Source: JAJYTL01 sp046705265 (GTDB lineage: Bacteria; Pseudomonadota; Alphaproteobacteria; Ferrovibrionales; Ferrovibrionaceae). From it: a stretch of DNA of 64,000 nt. Made by a program: the position numbers and the translations under genes. The DNA is taken from NCBI GenBank assembly GCA_046705265.1, contig JBJKQL010000157.1, positions 19,276 to 83,275 of the forward strand, read 5' to 3'. The notes under the pieces were generated by a model. It did no database searches and had not been told where the DNA came from. It saw only the letters and a list, made by a program, of their open reading frames with translations. Positions 6,788-16,381 of this stretch are shown here, piece after piece (position 1 is the first letter of the stretch; each line of letters opens with the position of its first letter).

Positions 6788-9553
6788 ATGTTGCACTTCG
6801 GCAGCTTGGCGTTCGCGGATCCGTGGGTGCTGGCAGCGTTGCTGGTCCTGCCGGTCTTGTGGTGGCTATTGCGGGTGACGCCGCCGCAGGCGCGACGTGT
6901 GCGTTTTCCGCCGCTGCGTCTTCTGCTTGGCCTTCGTTCCAGTGCAGAAACGCCACGGCGAACGCCGTTGTGGCTGCTTCTGTTTCGGTTGTTTGTGGCA
7001 GCGCTCCTGATCGTGGCGCTGGGGCACCCGCTGCTCTACCCGAAAGCCGGCATGGCGGGGCGCGGGCCGCTGCTCCTTGTCGTCGATAACGATTTCGCCG
7101 CGGCCTCGGACTGGCAGCTTCGCGTCGACAGCATGGAGAGCCTTCTAGGCGAGGCGGCAAGGCAAGGCCGCGATGTCATGCTGCTCGCGACTGCGCCGCC
7201 CGCTTCCGGGTCGCCGATCTCGCCACCGCGCGTGCTGAGTGCGGCAACCGTCGAGGCCAGGGCCGAGGCGTTGAAACCGGAGCCCTGGGCCAGCGACCGC
7301 GTGGCCGCCATCCGTGCGCTAAGGGGCATCGATCTCGGCCCTGGCGCTGACGTGGTCTGGCTCAGCAACGGCATCGAAAGTGTTGGCAGCGGGGAGGCCA
7401 GCGATGGTTCCGGCGCGGTTTTTGCCCGGACGCTCGCTCATCTTGGGCATCTTGAAATTCTGCGTGAGCCTGCCTCCCGTTTGGTCACGGTATTGCCTTC
7501 GCCCGAGATGACCGTGGATGGCTTGAAGCTTTGGGTGCGGCGGGCGAGCGATCAGGGGCCCGCCACCGTCTCGATCCAGGCGAGCGGCAGCCGCGGCCAG
7601 ATTCTCGCCCGCCGCCGCGTGACCTTCGCGCCCGGCGTGCGCACCGCGGAGGTGTCGCTCTCCTTGCCTCTCCCGGTGCGCGATCGTATCGCCAAAGTCG
7701 CCATCGCGGGCGAGGCTTCGGCCGCCGGTGTTGCCGTTCTCGGCAGCAATTTCCGCCGTCGTCCGGTCGGTTTGGTCAGCACGCAGGAAGCGGCGAGCGA
7801 TCAACCCCTGCTTTCCAGCCTTTATTATTTGAAGCGAGCGCTGCAACCCTATGCCGAGGTCGAGACCGGCACGCTCTCTGATCTCCTGCACCGGCACGTC
7901 GCGGTGCTTATTCTTGCCGATATCGGCCGGCTTACGGCGCCCGAGGCGACGGCGCTTCGCGCTTGGCTCGACCAAGGCGGCGAAATGATTCGTTTTGCCG
8001 GGCCATACCTCGCGGCGGATGGCGGCACGCTCGTGCCGGTGCGTCTTCTGCCCGGCGCCCGCGCCCTTGGTGGGTCCTTCACCTGGGCGAAGCCAGAACG
8101 GCTCGCCCCGTTCCCAAATACAAGTCCCTTTGCCGGCCTCAGCGTTCCCGCGTCCGTCCGCGTCGAGCGGCAGGTGCTCGCGGCACCGGCGCCGGATCTT
8201 GCGCGTCACACCTGGGCGCGGCTTGCCGACGGGACACCGCTTGTCACGGCCGCGCGCGAAGGCCGCGGCTGGCTGGTGCTCGTGCATACGACCGCCAACG
8301 CGGAATGGTCGAATCTCGCACTTTCCGGTCTCTTCGTCGAAATGTTGCGACGGCTGATGGCGCTAAGCCGTGGCGCTGGCGGCACGATTGCGGTCAATGC
8401 GCCCCTTAAGCCAAAGCAATTGCTGGACGGCTTCGGCCGGCTTGGTTCGCCTCCCGACGCGGCGGAACCCCTCCTGCCATCCGCGATCGCGAAGACCGTT
8501 CCGGGCCCGCGCCATCCGCCTGGGCTTTACGGCACCAGAGGAGCACTGCAGGCATTCAACCTCGGTGACCATCTTGGCGCGGTTCGGGCGCTCTCTGATC
8601 TTCCTGCTGGGGTTGTCGTGCGCTCCTACGGTGGCCCCGTAGAGCACGACCTCATGCCTTGGCTTCTTATGGCGGCGCTCGTGCTCGCGGCCCTTGATCT
8701 CTTGTTGGCTCTCGGTTACGGAGGTCTGTTGCCGCGTCGCGGTGGCGCAATGGCGCTCGGTCCTGCCGTTATTGGGTTTTTGCTTGTCGGCGTCGTTCCA
8801 ACCGCTCGGGCCGCGCCGCAGAACCTGGTGCCAAAACAGGCTCTGGTTGATTGGGCAAACCATCTCCATCTCGCTTATGTGGTCACCGGCGATGCCGAGG
8901 TCGATGCCATCAGCGAGGCCGGCCTCGCCACCTTGAGCCACGTGCTCGCCACCCGCACTTCGGTTGAGCCCGCGCTCCCGGTCGGCATCAATATCGACCG
9001 CGACCCCATGCTTTTTTTTCCGCTGATCTATTGGCCCATGACTCCCGACCAGGCGGTGCCATCGGCCACCGCGCTGCAGCGGGTCGACGCCTATCTCAAG
9101 ACCGGCGGTATCATCCTGTTCGATACCCGCGATCAGGTGCGAGGCGGCCTTGATGCGGCGCCGCCAGGACCAAATTTGGTGGCCCTGCGGCGCATCCTCG
9201 GTCATCTCGATATCCCGCCCTTGGAACCGCTGCCCCCGAATCACGTCCTCACCAAGTCATTCTACCTGATGGAGACGTTTCCCGGCCGCTGGGCCGGAGG
9301 ACGGCTTTGGGTGGCGCGTCCGAGCGCCGAGAACGACGGTGTTTCACCACTTGTCATCGGCAGCAACGATTGGGCCGCGGCTTGGGCTGCCGACGGGCAC
9401 GGACACTGGCTTGATGCGGTGGTGCCGGGTGGCGCGCGTCAGCGCGAGTTGGCCTTCCGCTTCGGCATCAACCTCGTGATGTACGCCTTGACGGGCAACT
9501 ACAAGGCGGATCAGGTGAGCGCGCCGGCCATCCTCGAACGGCTCGGCCAGTAG
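6788..9553 (+). CDS. membrane protein with BatA-type N-terminus and C-terminal DUF4159
   Basis: A 921-residue two-part membrane protein. The N-terminus has two hydrophobic helices at about residues 12-28 and 55-78 around an RVRFPPLRLL segment, the BatA / aerotolerance N-terminal domain pattern. A long periplasmic-looking region follows, including a gatase-like core (VAVLILADIGRLTAPEATAL). Two more hydrophobic stretches at about 620-640 (LLMAALVLAALDLLLALGYG) and 655-672 lead to DUF4159 at about 678-915, with IYWPMTPDQAVPSATALQRV and GGIILFDTRDQ. DUF4159 looks like a class I amidotransferase-fold domain without obvious catalytic residues. Third gene of the MoxR cluster; role unknown, plausibly an envelope assembly or stress function. 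Confidence 0.9.
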   Translation: MLHFGSLAFADPWVLAALLVLPVLWWLLRVTPPQARRVRFPPLRLLLGLRSSAETPRRTPLWLLLFRLFVAALLIVALGHPLLYPKAGMAGRGPLLLVVDNDFAAASDWQLRVDSMESLLGEAARQGRDVMLLATAPPASGSPISPPRVLSAATVEARAEALKPEPWASDRVAAIRALRGIDLGPGADVVWLSNGIESVGSGEASDGSGAVFARTLAHLGHLEILREPASRLVTVLPSPEMTVDGLKLWVRRASDQGPATVSIQASGSRGQILARRRVTFAPGVRTAEVSLSLPLPVRDRIAKVAIAGEASAAGVAVLGSNFRRRPVGLVSTQEAASDQPLLSSLYYLKRALQPYAEVETGTLSDLLHRHVAVLILADIGRLTAPEATALRAWLDQGGEMIRFAGPYLAADGGTLVPVRLLPGARALGGSFTWAKPERLAPFPNTSPFAGLSVPASVRVERQVLAAPAPDLARHTWARLADGTPLVTAAREGRGWLVLVHTTANAEWSNLALSGLFVEMLRRLMALSRGAGGTIAVNAPLKPKQLLDGFGRLGSPPDAAEPLLPSAIAKTVPGPRHPPGLYGTRGALQAFNLGDHLGAVRALSDLPAGVVVRSYGGPVEHDLMPWLLMAALVLAALDLLLALGYGGLLPRRGGAMALGPAVIGFLLVGVVPTARAAPQNLVPKQALVDWANHLHLAYVVTGDAEVDAISEAGLATLSHVLATRTSVEPALPVGINIDRDPMLFFPLIYWPMTPDQAVPSATALQRVDAYLKTGGIILFDTRDQVRGGLDAAPPGPNLVALRRILGHLDIPPLEPLPPNHVLTKSFYLMETFPGRWAGGRLWVARPSAENDGVSPLVIGSNDWAAAWAADGHGHWLDAVVPGGARQRELAFRFGINLVMYALTGNYKADQVSAPAILERLGQ

Positions 9554-9562
9554 GACACTACA

Positions 9563-11602
9563 TTGACGAACATCGTCTTTCATCCCTATTTGCCCTGGCC
9601 GGCAATCATTGGTGTCGCGGCGTTCCTCGTGTTGGTGCTTCTCTTCGGCTTCACCCGCCGCGGTCCAGGCGTGTGGTGGCGGCTTCTTTTCTGTGCTGTC
9701 GGTGTCTTCGCCCTCGCCAATCCAACGCTGGTGAGCGAAGAGCGCCGCTTCCTGCCCGATGTCGCGGTGGTTGCCGTCGACCAGTCGCCGAGCATGAAGA
9801 TTGGTGCGCGAACTAGGCAGGCCGAGGCGGCCGTGAGGGCGATCCGCCGCCAAATCGGAAGGCGCCGCAATCTTGATCTTCGCTTCGTTCATGTCGCCGG
9901 CAGCGACGCCGGCACGCCGCTTTTCGCACCGCTGATGCGAAGCGTGGCAGGAATTCCACGCTCCCGCCTTGCCGGCGTCATTATGATCACCGATGGCGAG
10001 ATCGACGACGTGCCGCCGGCGAAGGCACTGGCCAAGCTCGGCGGCCCGATCCAGGTGCTGCTTACCGGCCGCAAGCACGAGGTCGACCGTCGGCTCGTCG
10101 TCGACCGGGCACCGAGCTACGGCATCGTCGGTCGGCCGCAGACCATCCGTCTGCATGTGGCCGAGAGGGGCGCGCAGGGCAAGGAAGTGCCGCTCACGGT
10201 CACCATCGGCAACCACCCGCCGAGGCAGATCATGGTGCCGATCGGGATGCCCGTCACGGTGCCGTTTACTCTAGATCACGGAGGCAAGACCGCGATTACG
10301 TTGAACGTGCCTCCGGGACCGCATCCGTTGACGTTGCGCAACAAGAGCGTGGTTCTCGTTGTGAACGGCGTACTTCACCGCCTGCGCGTGTTGCTGATTT
10401 CAGGCAAGCCCTATGCAGGTGAGCGGGTGTGGCGCAACCTTTTGAAATCCGACCCCAACGTCGATCTCATTCACTTCACCATCTTGCGGCCGCCCGACAA
10501 GGAGGACGAGACACCGGTTCGAGAACTCTCCCTTATTGCTTTTCCGGTCGAGCAGCTTTTCGACGAGACGCTGCGGCACTTCAATCTGGTGATCTTTGAT
10601 CGCTATTGGCAGCAAGGCCTGATCGCACCCGAATATCTGCAAAAGATATCGCAATACGTGACGCAGGGTGGTGCGCTTCTGGTCTCGGTCGGGCCGGCGT
10701 TCGCGACGCCCAACAGTCTCTATCAGACGCCGCTGGCCCAGGTGTTACCAGCGCGACCTACCGGCAAGGTGTTTGCTGGCCGCTTCACCCCGCGTCTAAC
10801 CCCGGCCGGCGAGCGACAGCCAATCACGGCCGTGCTGCCCGGCGCCTTGCCGACGCCGACCTGGGGGCCTTGGTTCTCCAACGTCGATACCGAAGTTACT
10901 GCCGGCACGGTGCTGATGACGGGCCATGACGGAACACCGCTCCTTGTGGTCAACCGCGTCGGCAAGGGCCGCGTCGCTGAATTCCTCACCGACCAGATCT
11001 GGCTTTGGGCGCGTGGCTATGACGGCGGCGGGCCGACGGCCGAACTTCTTCGCCGTCTTGTCTACTGGTTGATGAAAGAACCGGCGCTTGAGGAAAACCG
11101 CCTGAGTGCCAAGGTTGAGAACAACAAGCTTGTGATCAAGCGGCAAACCATGACACCGGATACGGCGCCGGTCACGGTGACGCGGCCAGACGGTAAAACG
11201 GAAGCCGTGACCCTGCAGCGCACCGGCCCGGGCCGTGCCGCGGGGGACGTCGAGACTGCGGGTGACGGCGTGTATCGCCTGAGCGATGGCAAGCTCTCCG
11301 CCCTTGCCGTCGTTGGTTCGGCCGAACTTGGTGAGTTTTCGGATGTTCGCGCGACCGCCGCCCGCGTCGCGCCAGCCGTCAAGGCATCCCATGGCTCGAT
11401 CCACTGGCTGAGCAATGGCATGCCAGAAATTCGCCGCGTCGCGGCCGTCGATCCGAGCGCCGGCAAGCACTGGATCGGTCTTGTGCGGCATCGCGCCTAT
11501 AGCATCGCGGGCTTCCACGAGAAATCGCTTCTGCCGCCGGCGTTGGCGCTCGCCTTGATGCTGGCCGCGGCCTTGCTTGCGTGGCGTCGTGAAGGGCATT
11601 AA
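9563..11602 (+). CDS. large membrane protein with amidotransferase-like domain, MoxR cluster
   Basis: A 679-residue protein starting at TTG, nine bases after the DUF4159 gene. Two N-terminal hydrophobic segments (about residues 12-30 and 36-53) precede a von Willebrand-like domain whose VVAVDQSPSMKIG keeps the DxSxS metal-site pattern. A central class I amidotransferase-like domain (about residues 270-480: RVLLISGKPYAGERVWRNLL, GGALLVSVGPAF) and a C-terminal membrane helix (LPPALALALMLAAALLAW) follow. This architecture is the usual fourth member of alphaproteobacterial moxR-DUF58-DUF4159 clusters. The 3' end overlaps the convergent GNAT gene by four bases. No catalytic Cys-His-Glu triad is apparent, so an enzymatic role is not claimed. 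Confidence 0.85.
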   Translation: MTNIVFHPYLPWPAIIGVAAFLVLVLLFGFTRRGPGVWWRLLFCAVGVFALANPTLVSEERRFLPDVAVVAVDQSPSMKIGARTRQAEAAVRAIRRQIGRRRNLDLRFVHVAGSDAGTPLFAPLMRSVAGIPRSRLAGVIMITDGEIDDVPPAKALAKLGGPIQVLLTGRKHEVDRRLVVDRAPSYGIVGRPQTIRLHVAERGAQGKEVPLTVTIGNHPPRQIMVPIGMPVTVPFTLDHGGKTAITLNVPPGPHPLTLRNKSVVLVVNGVLHRLRVLLISGKPYAGERVWRNLLKSDPNVDLIHFTILRPPDKEDETPVRELSLIAFPVEQLFDETLRHFNLVIFDRYWQQGLIAPEYLQKISQYVTQGGALLVSVGPAFATPNSLYQTPLAQVLPARPTGKVFAGRFTPRLTPAGERQPITAVLPGALPTPTWGPWFSNVDTEVTAGTVLMTGHDGTPLLVVNRVGKGRVAEFLTDQIWLWARGYDGGGPTAELLRRLVYWLMKEPALEENRLSAKVENNKLVIKRQTMTPDTAPVTVTRPDGKTEAVTLQRTGPGRAAGDVETAGDGVYRLSDGKLSALAVVGSAELGEFSDVRATAARVAPAVKASHGSIHWLSNGMPEIRRVAAVDPSAGKHWIGLVRHRAYSIAGFHEKSLLPPALALALMLAAALLAWRREGH

Positions 11603-12114
11603 CCGGCCGCGCGTCGCTGCCGCGTTGGATGGCTGATCGGCCCGGAGACACCATCGAGCGCGCCCGGTGCGAGCGCCTTGACTTGAAAACGCCGAAGCTC
11701 GACCGGGCCCGGCAGCGTCAATCCATAGGGCGCCGCCGGTTCAAAGCCGAAGGGCATATAATATTCCGGCTCGCCGACCAGCACACACACGCGGTGCCCG
11801 AGATTGGCGGCGCGTTTCAGCGTCTCGCGGACCAAAGTCTTGCCCATGCCCTCGCCGCGGCGGGCCGGATTGACCGCAAGCGGGCCGAGGAGGATCGCCG
11901 GCGTCTTGCCGCCGATCTCAATCGGCCAGTAACGGATGCTCGCCTGCAATATGCCCGCTTCGTCGAGCGCGACGAAGGCGAGGGCCGCGATCGGCGCCAC
12001 GCCGTCGCGCAGGCGGTAGACGGTGCGATTCCGGCGATCAGCGCCGAAGGCGAGGTCGAGGAGAGTTTCGATCCGGGGGCCGTCATCGGGCCGTTCAGGC
12101 AGAATGGTAAACAT
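11599..12114 (-). CDS. GNAT-family N-acetyltransferase
   Basis: A 171-residue acetyl-CoA-dependent acetyltransferase. The fold is recognisable from PDDGPRIETLLDLAFG at the N-terminus, the LLGPLAVNPARRGEGMGKTLV acetyl-CoA pyrophosphate loop (R-x2-G-x-G near residues 84-93) and the VLVGEPEYYMPFGFEPA motif of the YhbS-like subgroup. The substrate is unknown. The gene stands alone on the minus strand and meets the end of the MoxR cluster tail to tail. Confidence 0.88.
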   Translation of the reverse strand: MFTILPERPDDGPRIETLLDLAFGADRRNRTVYRLRDGVAPIAALAFVALDEAGILQASIRYWPIEIGGKTPAILLGPLAVNPARRGEGMGKTLVRETLKRAANLGHRVCVLVGEPEYYMPFGFEPAAPYGLTLPGPVELRRFQVKALAPGALDGVSGPISHPTRQRRAAG

Positions 12115-12474
12115 GGGAAGATTCCAGTCGCGAGGTGGCGGGTAAAGGTGGCCGATCGGCGCTGTTCGCCGGCCATCGGGAACGGGATCCCGATAGCCGG
12201 TTGCGGCAGTGGATCAGCCTCGTCGGCCTCGGCGACGGTAGGTATGCATGAAATCCCCTTAGCACAGGTGCCCGCCGCAGCCAAGCGCCACAAACAAGCG
12301 TGTACCAGCTGCCGCGCGCTGGCTTGGGCGTTCGGCCGGCCTTGGGCTCGGGTCATGCCGGCGCGGCTCTTGCTTGTTTCTCGCCGTGCGGCTTTACTCG
12401 TCATGCGCTTCATGCGTCAGCCGAGACGTCGGTCGATGGATGGTCCCTGGCGTCAATCTTTCCGCGGTTTCTCC
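12115..12474. other. intergenic region between divergent GNAT and dioxygenase genes
   Basis: These 360 bases separate two divergent genes and should contain both promoters. Open frames run through it on both strands, but their translations are arginine-rich and resemble nothing I know, which is typical of GC-rich shadow frames. I see no remnant gene, hairpin terminator or clear hexamer pair. Confidence 0.5.
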
Positions 12475-13275
12475 ATGTCCCGTCAGCCGGTATTGTTCTT
12501 GAGCCACGGTTCCCCCATGTTGCCGCTCGAGTCCGGGCCCGCGACCGCCTTCTTTCGCGGGCTCGGCAAGGACCTCGAAGCCAAGGGGAGCCGGCCGAAG
12601 GCAATCCTTTGCGCCTCCGCTCATTGGGCGAGCGCGGCACCGTGTCTCTCGCTCGCCGAATGGCCACAGACGATCCACGATTTTTATGGCTTTCCCGAAA
12701 GCCTCTATCGGCTCACCTATCCGGCGCCGGGCGCGCCGGAGATGGCGCGCCGTGCCGCAGAGTGCCTCGAGGCCGCGGGTTTCACGATTGCGTTTGACGC
12801 CCATCGCGGGCTCGATCACGGCGCCTGGATGCCGTTCCGAATGATGTGGCCTGAAGCGGATATTCCGGTGGCGCAGATCGCGATCCAGCCCGATCTCGGG
12901 CCGGCTCATCACGTCGCGCTTGGCCGCGCGCTCCAGCCTCTTCGTGCCACGGACGTTTTGATCGTCGGCTCCGGCGGCGCGGTGCATAACCTCCGCGATC
13001 TTGCGCTTCGGCGCCAGGCGGGAGACGAGACGACGCCCGAATGGGCGGAGGATTTCAGTGGGTGGCTCGAGGCGGCGGTGGTTAGGGGTGACGAAACGGC
13101 CCTCGCCGATTACCGCAACCGTGCGCCCGGCGCGCGTCTCGCGCATCCGACCGATGAGCACCTCATGCCGCTTTTCTTTGCCTTCGGCGCGGGAGGCGCG
13201 ACGCCGGGTCAGCCGCTCTTTCGCGGCTATAGCGGCGGCAGCCTGTCGATGGCGGCATTCGCGTTTGCGGCCTGA
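12475..13275 (+). CDS. class III extradiol dioxygenase, 4,5-DOPA dioxygenase (YgiD) type
   Basis: A 266-residue LigB-superfamily protein of the YgiD / plant DODA group, metal-dependent enzymes that open catechol rings extradiolically. Metal and active-site histidines are visible in FLSHGSPMLP (H11), ASAHW, GLDHGAWMPFRMMWPEADI and GSGGAVHNLRDL. The start ATG 12475 (MSRQPVLFLSHGS) is chosen by family alignment; the frame stays open upstream to 11629, but that stretch is antisense to the GNAT gene. The physiological substrate in bacteria is usually unknown. The next feature downstream is the tRNA-Gln gene on the other strand. Confidence 0.92.
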   Translation: MSRQPVLFLSHGSPMLPLESGPATAFFRGLGKDLEAKGSRPKAILCASAHWASAAPCLSLAEWPQTIHDFYGFPESLYRLTYPAPGAPEMARRAAECLEAAGFTIAFDAHRGLDHGAWMPFRMMWPEADIPVAQIAIQPDLGPAHHVALGRALQPLRATDVLIVGSGGAVHNLRDLALRRQAGDETTPEWAEDFSGWLEAAVVRGDETALADYRNRAPGARLAHPTDEHLMPLFFAFGAGGATPGQPLFRGYSGGSLSMAAFAFAA

Positions 13276-13429
13276 ATACCGTCCGGTTGCGGTTGTTCGG
13301 TCGCCGGTTCGACATTTTCCGGTTCGAGGGCGGGCAAGAGATTTGACCATCCGGAATAACGCCCTCGCTCGTTCTTGCCTGACCGCGTTCGGCAGTTAGG
13401 AGACGGTCGCGCGCCATTGGCCAATTTAT

Positions 13430-13504
13430 TGGCTGGGGCGGGAGGACTCGAACCTCCGAATGTCGGAATCAAAATCCGATGCCTTGCCACTTGGCTACGC
13501 CCCA
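13430..13504 (-). tRNA. tRNA-Gln (anticodon UUG)
   Basis: The minus strand folds into a standard cloverleaf of 75 nucleotides. The acceptor arm is TGGGGCG with CGCCCCA, followed by discriminator G73 (a glutaminyl-tRNA identity base) and an encoded CCA. The anticodon stem TCGGA/TCCGA encloses loop TTTTGAT, giving anticodon TTG. The T arm CGGAG-GTTCGAAT-CCTCC is intact. No T-rich intrinsic terminator is evident downstream, and no repeat of the tRNA 3' end (attachment site) was noticed nearby. Confidence 0.97.
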
Positions 13505-13551
13505 AGCACGATGGGGCAGAACATAATACGGGTGACGCGGCAGTGCCAGCT

Positions 13552-14547
13552 TCATGCCGGGAGGTTTGTCGCGGTCGATGCCGGCGGTGAGGGGAGGACA
13601 GGGGTCGCCCGCACCCACCAAAGAGGGTGCGCGGTCTCGAGCGTTCGAGCCGCCGCTTCGGCGGTGGCCATCTCGGCAAAAAGTCCGAAACAGGTCGCGC
13701 CGCTTCCGGAAAGCCGCGCAAGCAAGCAGGCGGCTTGCCCACGAAGTGCCGCCAGGACCTCGCCGATCCCCGGCACCAGCGCCAAGGCCGGCGCTTCGAG
13801 GTCGTTTCGCGTTGTCGCGAGATAAGCGGCGAAAGCGGTCGTATCGGTGCGTTGGGGCGGCGGCGGCGCGGCTCCCGAAAACGGTCCTTCACGGCGGGCG
13901 AACACGTCTCTCGTCGCCATCGGCAGGCCGGGATTGACGAGCACGAGAAAAAGCGGCGGCACGTCGTCGATCGGCTGGACATCCTCGCCGATCCCGGACA
14001 TGCGGGCGGGTCGGCTGGCGAGGCAAACCGGGACATCGGCGCCAAGGCGCAGGGCAAGCTGTGCGAGAAGGCCGCGATCCTCGATCTGCCAAAGCCGTGC
14101 GAGAAGGCGAAGCGTTGCCGCCGCATCGGCCGAGCCGCCGCCGATGCCTGAAGCCACTGGAAGCTCCTTCCACAACGTGATAGCGGCGCCGTCTTTCACC
14201 GCGGCCGCGTCTTTCAGGGCCTGCGCGGCCTTGAGAACGAGATTATCGGTCTCATCGAGGGCGGCGGCGAAAGGTCCGCTGAGGCTGAGCGTGACCTGGT
14301 CTGCCCGCTGCGTCTCGATGCGATCGCCGATGGCGGCGAAAACCACCAGGCTGTCGAGCCAGTGATAGCCGTCCGCGCGACGACCCGTCACATGCAAAAA
14401 GAGATTGATCTTCGCCGATGCGCCTTCGCAAGCGGCGGCTTCGGCTCCGGTTGCCACGGCGCCACTCGCTCCTACCACGATCGGCTCAGCTCCCGGCTTG
14501 AATAACCCGTGCCACGCGCCGCTTGTCGAGACCGGCGCTTTCACCAA
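13552..14547 (-). CDS. ispE: 4-diphosphocytidyl-2-C-methyl-D-erythritol kinase
   Basis: IspE phosphorylates CDP-methylerythritol at the 2-hydroxyl in the MEP pathway of isoprenoid synthesis. It is a GHMP kinase: ASAKINLFLHVTGRRADGYH carries the conserved lysine and the substrate loop, ELPVASGIGGGSADAAATL is the glycine-rich ATP loop, and the C-terminal ARLSGSGATCFGLF is the third GHMP motif. The longest reading starts at ATG 14547 and overlaps the TPR lipoprotein gene by 62 bases, adding about 40 non-conserved residues. GTG 14457, preceded by GGAG, or GTG 14478 would remove most or all of the overlap and is at least as likely. Isoprenoid output feeds the prenyl chain used by UbiA, also in this window. 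Confidence 0.94.
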   Translation of the reverse strand: MVKAPVSTSGAWHGLFKPGAEPIVVGASGAVATGAEAAACEGASAKINLFLHVTGRRADGYHWLDSLVVFAAIGDRIETQRADQVTLSLSGPFAAALDETDNLVLKAAQALKDAAAVKDGAAITLWKELPVASGIGGGSADAAATLRLLARLWQIEDRGLLAQLALRLGADVPVCLASRPARMSGIGEDVQPIDDVPPLFLVLVNPGLPMATRDVFARREGPFSGAAPPPPQRTDTTAFAAYLATTRNDLEAPALALVPGIGEVLAALRGQAACLLARLSGSGATCFGLFAEMATAEAAARTLETAHPLWWVRATPVLPSPPASTATNLPA

Positions 14548-16225
14548 GACCGACCGCGATCTTCCGTTTGAGGATTGGAATTTGCTTCGGCTTCGGTTTC
14601 AAAGTCAAAACACGCTGCCATTGATAGCGGGCCTCCGCATGCCGCCCGACCCGCCAGTAAGCGTCGCCCAAGTGATCATTGATCGTCGGATCCTCGGGGC
14701 TCAAGGTTACGGCACGCTCAAGCTCATGTACCGCGCGCCGATATTCGTGAAGGTGGTAATAGGCCCAACCCAGGCTGTCAACGATGGCGCCATCGTCTGG
14801 CGCCAGCGCCACCGCGCGCTCGATCATGCGTTGCGCCTCATCAAGATTGGTGCCGCGTATCACCCAGGAATAGCCAAGATAGTTCAATACGTAGGGCTGG
14901 TTGGGGTCGAGTTGCAGCGCTTTAAGAAAATCCGCTTGCGCCTTCGGCCATTCATGCGATCGCTCGTAGGCGACGCCACGCACATAGAAGAGCGACCAGT
15001 CGTCGGGTGTCAGCGGTTTCGTGCGCGCGATCGCCTCGCTGTAGGCGACGACCGCCTGTTTGTATTTGTGCTCGTCGCGTAGGATATCGCCGAGCGTGGA
15101 TAGTGCCTCCGTCCGTTGCGGCTCTTCCTTGATCAATTTCCGTAACAGGGCAACCGCCTTATGGGCTTCATGCAGTTGATCGAGACCCCAGGCGATCCTG
15201 AGCTCGGCGCTCCAACGATAGGGCGATTCGGCGGGAATGCCCTGATAGGCGGCAATAGCGTGGGGCCAATCGCCACCGCTCTCGTAGGTGTCGGCGAGGA
15301 GCAGATGGGCGAAGGTGAAGTCCGGCCTGAGATAGATCGCCAGCCGGAGATAGAGAATGCCAACACCAAGTCCGGTATCCGCCTCGGTGATGGCGGCGAT
15401 GCCGTACAAGGCCTCGGCGGCGCCAGCGCCCGCGTTGGGGACGACGGGCTTCGGTGTCACCGGCATGCCGGTCATCTTGAGTGCGGCTTGGATGCCCGGG
15501 TTCTGCGGTTGGCGGGTGAGGAACCTCTGAAACAGAGCGCGGGCTGCGTCCTTGTGGCCATGGCGTTCGAGGAAATTACCGTAAGCGTTGACAACTTCGG
15601 CCGATTCGCCGCCGCTCGCGATCGTCGCCTGATAGGCGGCGTCGGCCTTGGCGGATTCGCCGGCGAGATCCTCGATCAGCGCGGTGTGAAAATGGCGCAG
15701 GGGATCGAAAGCAGGCACGTCCGCTAGCGGTTGCAAGGCAGCGAGGGCGGCTGAGGTATCCCCGGCGGCGGCTTCGCTCCAGGCCGTGAGCATTGGCACG
15801 GTTAGCGAGTCAATGCCGACCGGCTGCACGGCTCTTAGATAAGCCAATGCGGCCTGCGGCTGATTTTCCTTGAGCGCCGCGACGCCAAGAACGAGATTGG
15901 CGAGACCTCGCCCGGGGTCTTTGGCGTGGATACGGATTGCGAGGCTGCGAGCGGCTGGAAGGTCGCCTCGAACGAGCGCCGCCGCCAGTGCATCGTGCAA
16001 CAGAAACACGCTTTGCGGATCTTCCGCCGCCGCGCGCGCGAAGAATTGGGTGGCGCTCTTCATGTCGCCCTGGTTGCGGGCGAATTGGCCGGCAAGGTAG
16101 TTGCCGTAGGAGGATTCGAGAGCCGAAGTCGTTACCGCATTGCCCGTCCCTGGCGATGGTTCTTCCGCCTGCGGTAGCGCGCAGGCGCTGAGGAGAAGCG
16201 CACCAGCGAGCGCTGTAAAACGCAC
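14486..16225 (-). CDS. TPR-repeat lipoprotein
   Basis: A 579-residue envelope protein made of tetratricopeptide repeats. The start is set at GTG 16225 because GGAGG sits seven bases upstream and the product then begins with a short lipoprotein signal, RFTALAGALLLSAC, with lipobox L-S-A-C and Cys15 as the lipidation site; the frame itself stays open to 16303. Helical TPR units recur throughout, for example SATQFFARAAAEDPQS, AQADFLKALQLDPNQPYVLN and AVHELERAVTLSPEDPTIND. Such proteins scaffold outer-membrane or periplasmic assemblies; the partner is not known. It ends inside the longest reading of ispE, suggesting co-transcription. Confidence 0.88.
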   Translation of the reverse strand: MRFTALAGALLLSACALPQAEEPSPGTGNAVTTSALESSYGNYLAGQFARNQGDMKSATQFFARAAAEDPQSVFLLHDALAAALVRGDLPAARSLAIRIHAKDPGRGLANLVLGVAALKENQPQAALAYLRAVQPVGIDSLTVPMLTAWSEAAAGDTSAALAALQPLADVPAFDPLRHFHTALIEDLAGESAKADAAYQATIASGGESAEVVNAYGNFLERHGHKDAARALFQRFLTRQPQNPGIQAALKMTGMPVTPKPVVPNAGAGAAEALYGIAAITEADTGLGVGILYLRLAIYLRPDFTFAHLLLADTYESGGDWPHAIAAYQGIPAESPYRWSAELRIAWGLDQLHEAHKAVALLRKLIKEEPQRTEALSTLGDILRDEHKYKQAVVAYSEAIARTKPLTPDDWSLFYVRGVAYERSHEWPKAQADFLKALQLDPNQPYVLNYLGYSWVIRGTNLDEAQRMIERAVALAPDDGAIVDSLGWAYYHLHEYRRAVHELERAVTLSPEDPTINDHLGDAYWRVGRHAEARYQWQRVLTLKPKPKQIPILKRKIAVGLGESAGLDKRRVARVIQAGS

Positions 16226-16381
16226 CACCACACCTCCCCATCCGGCCCTGCCAGACGGGTTCCTGCATACCATTGCACGCATCTTCATGGACCTACAAAA
16301 CAACAGCGGGGCGGCCGTGGCAACGGCTATTTGGCTCCACTATCGCCTTTCGTCTTGTTCACCCGACCGATTTTTCGCGCT

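Noticed and set aside
13430..13504. Integration site (att) at the tRNA-Gln 3' end
   Set aside because: No integrase gene, no direct repeat of the tRNA end and no island-like neighbours in the window.
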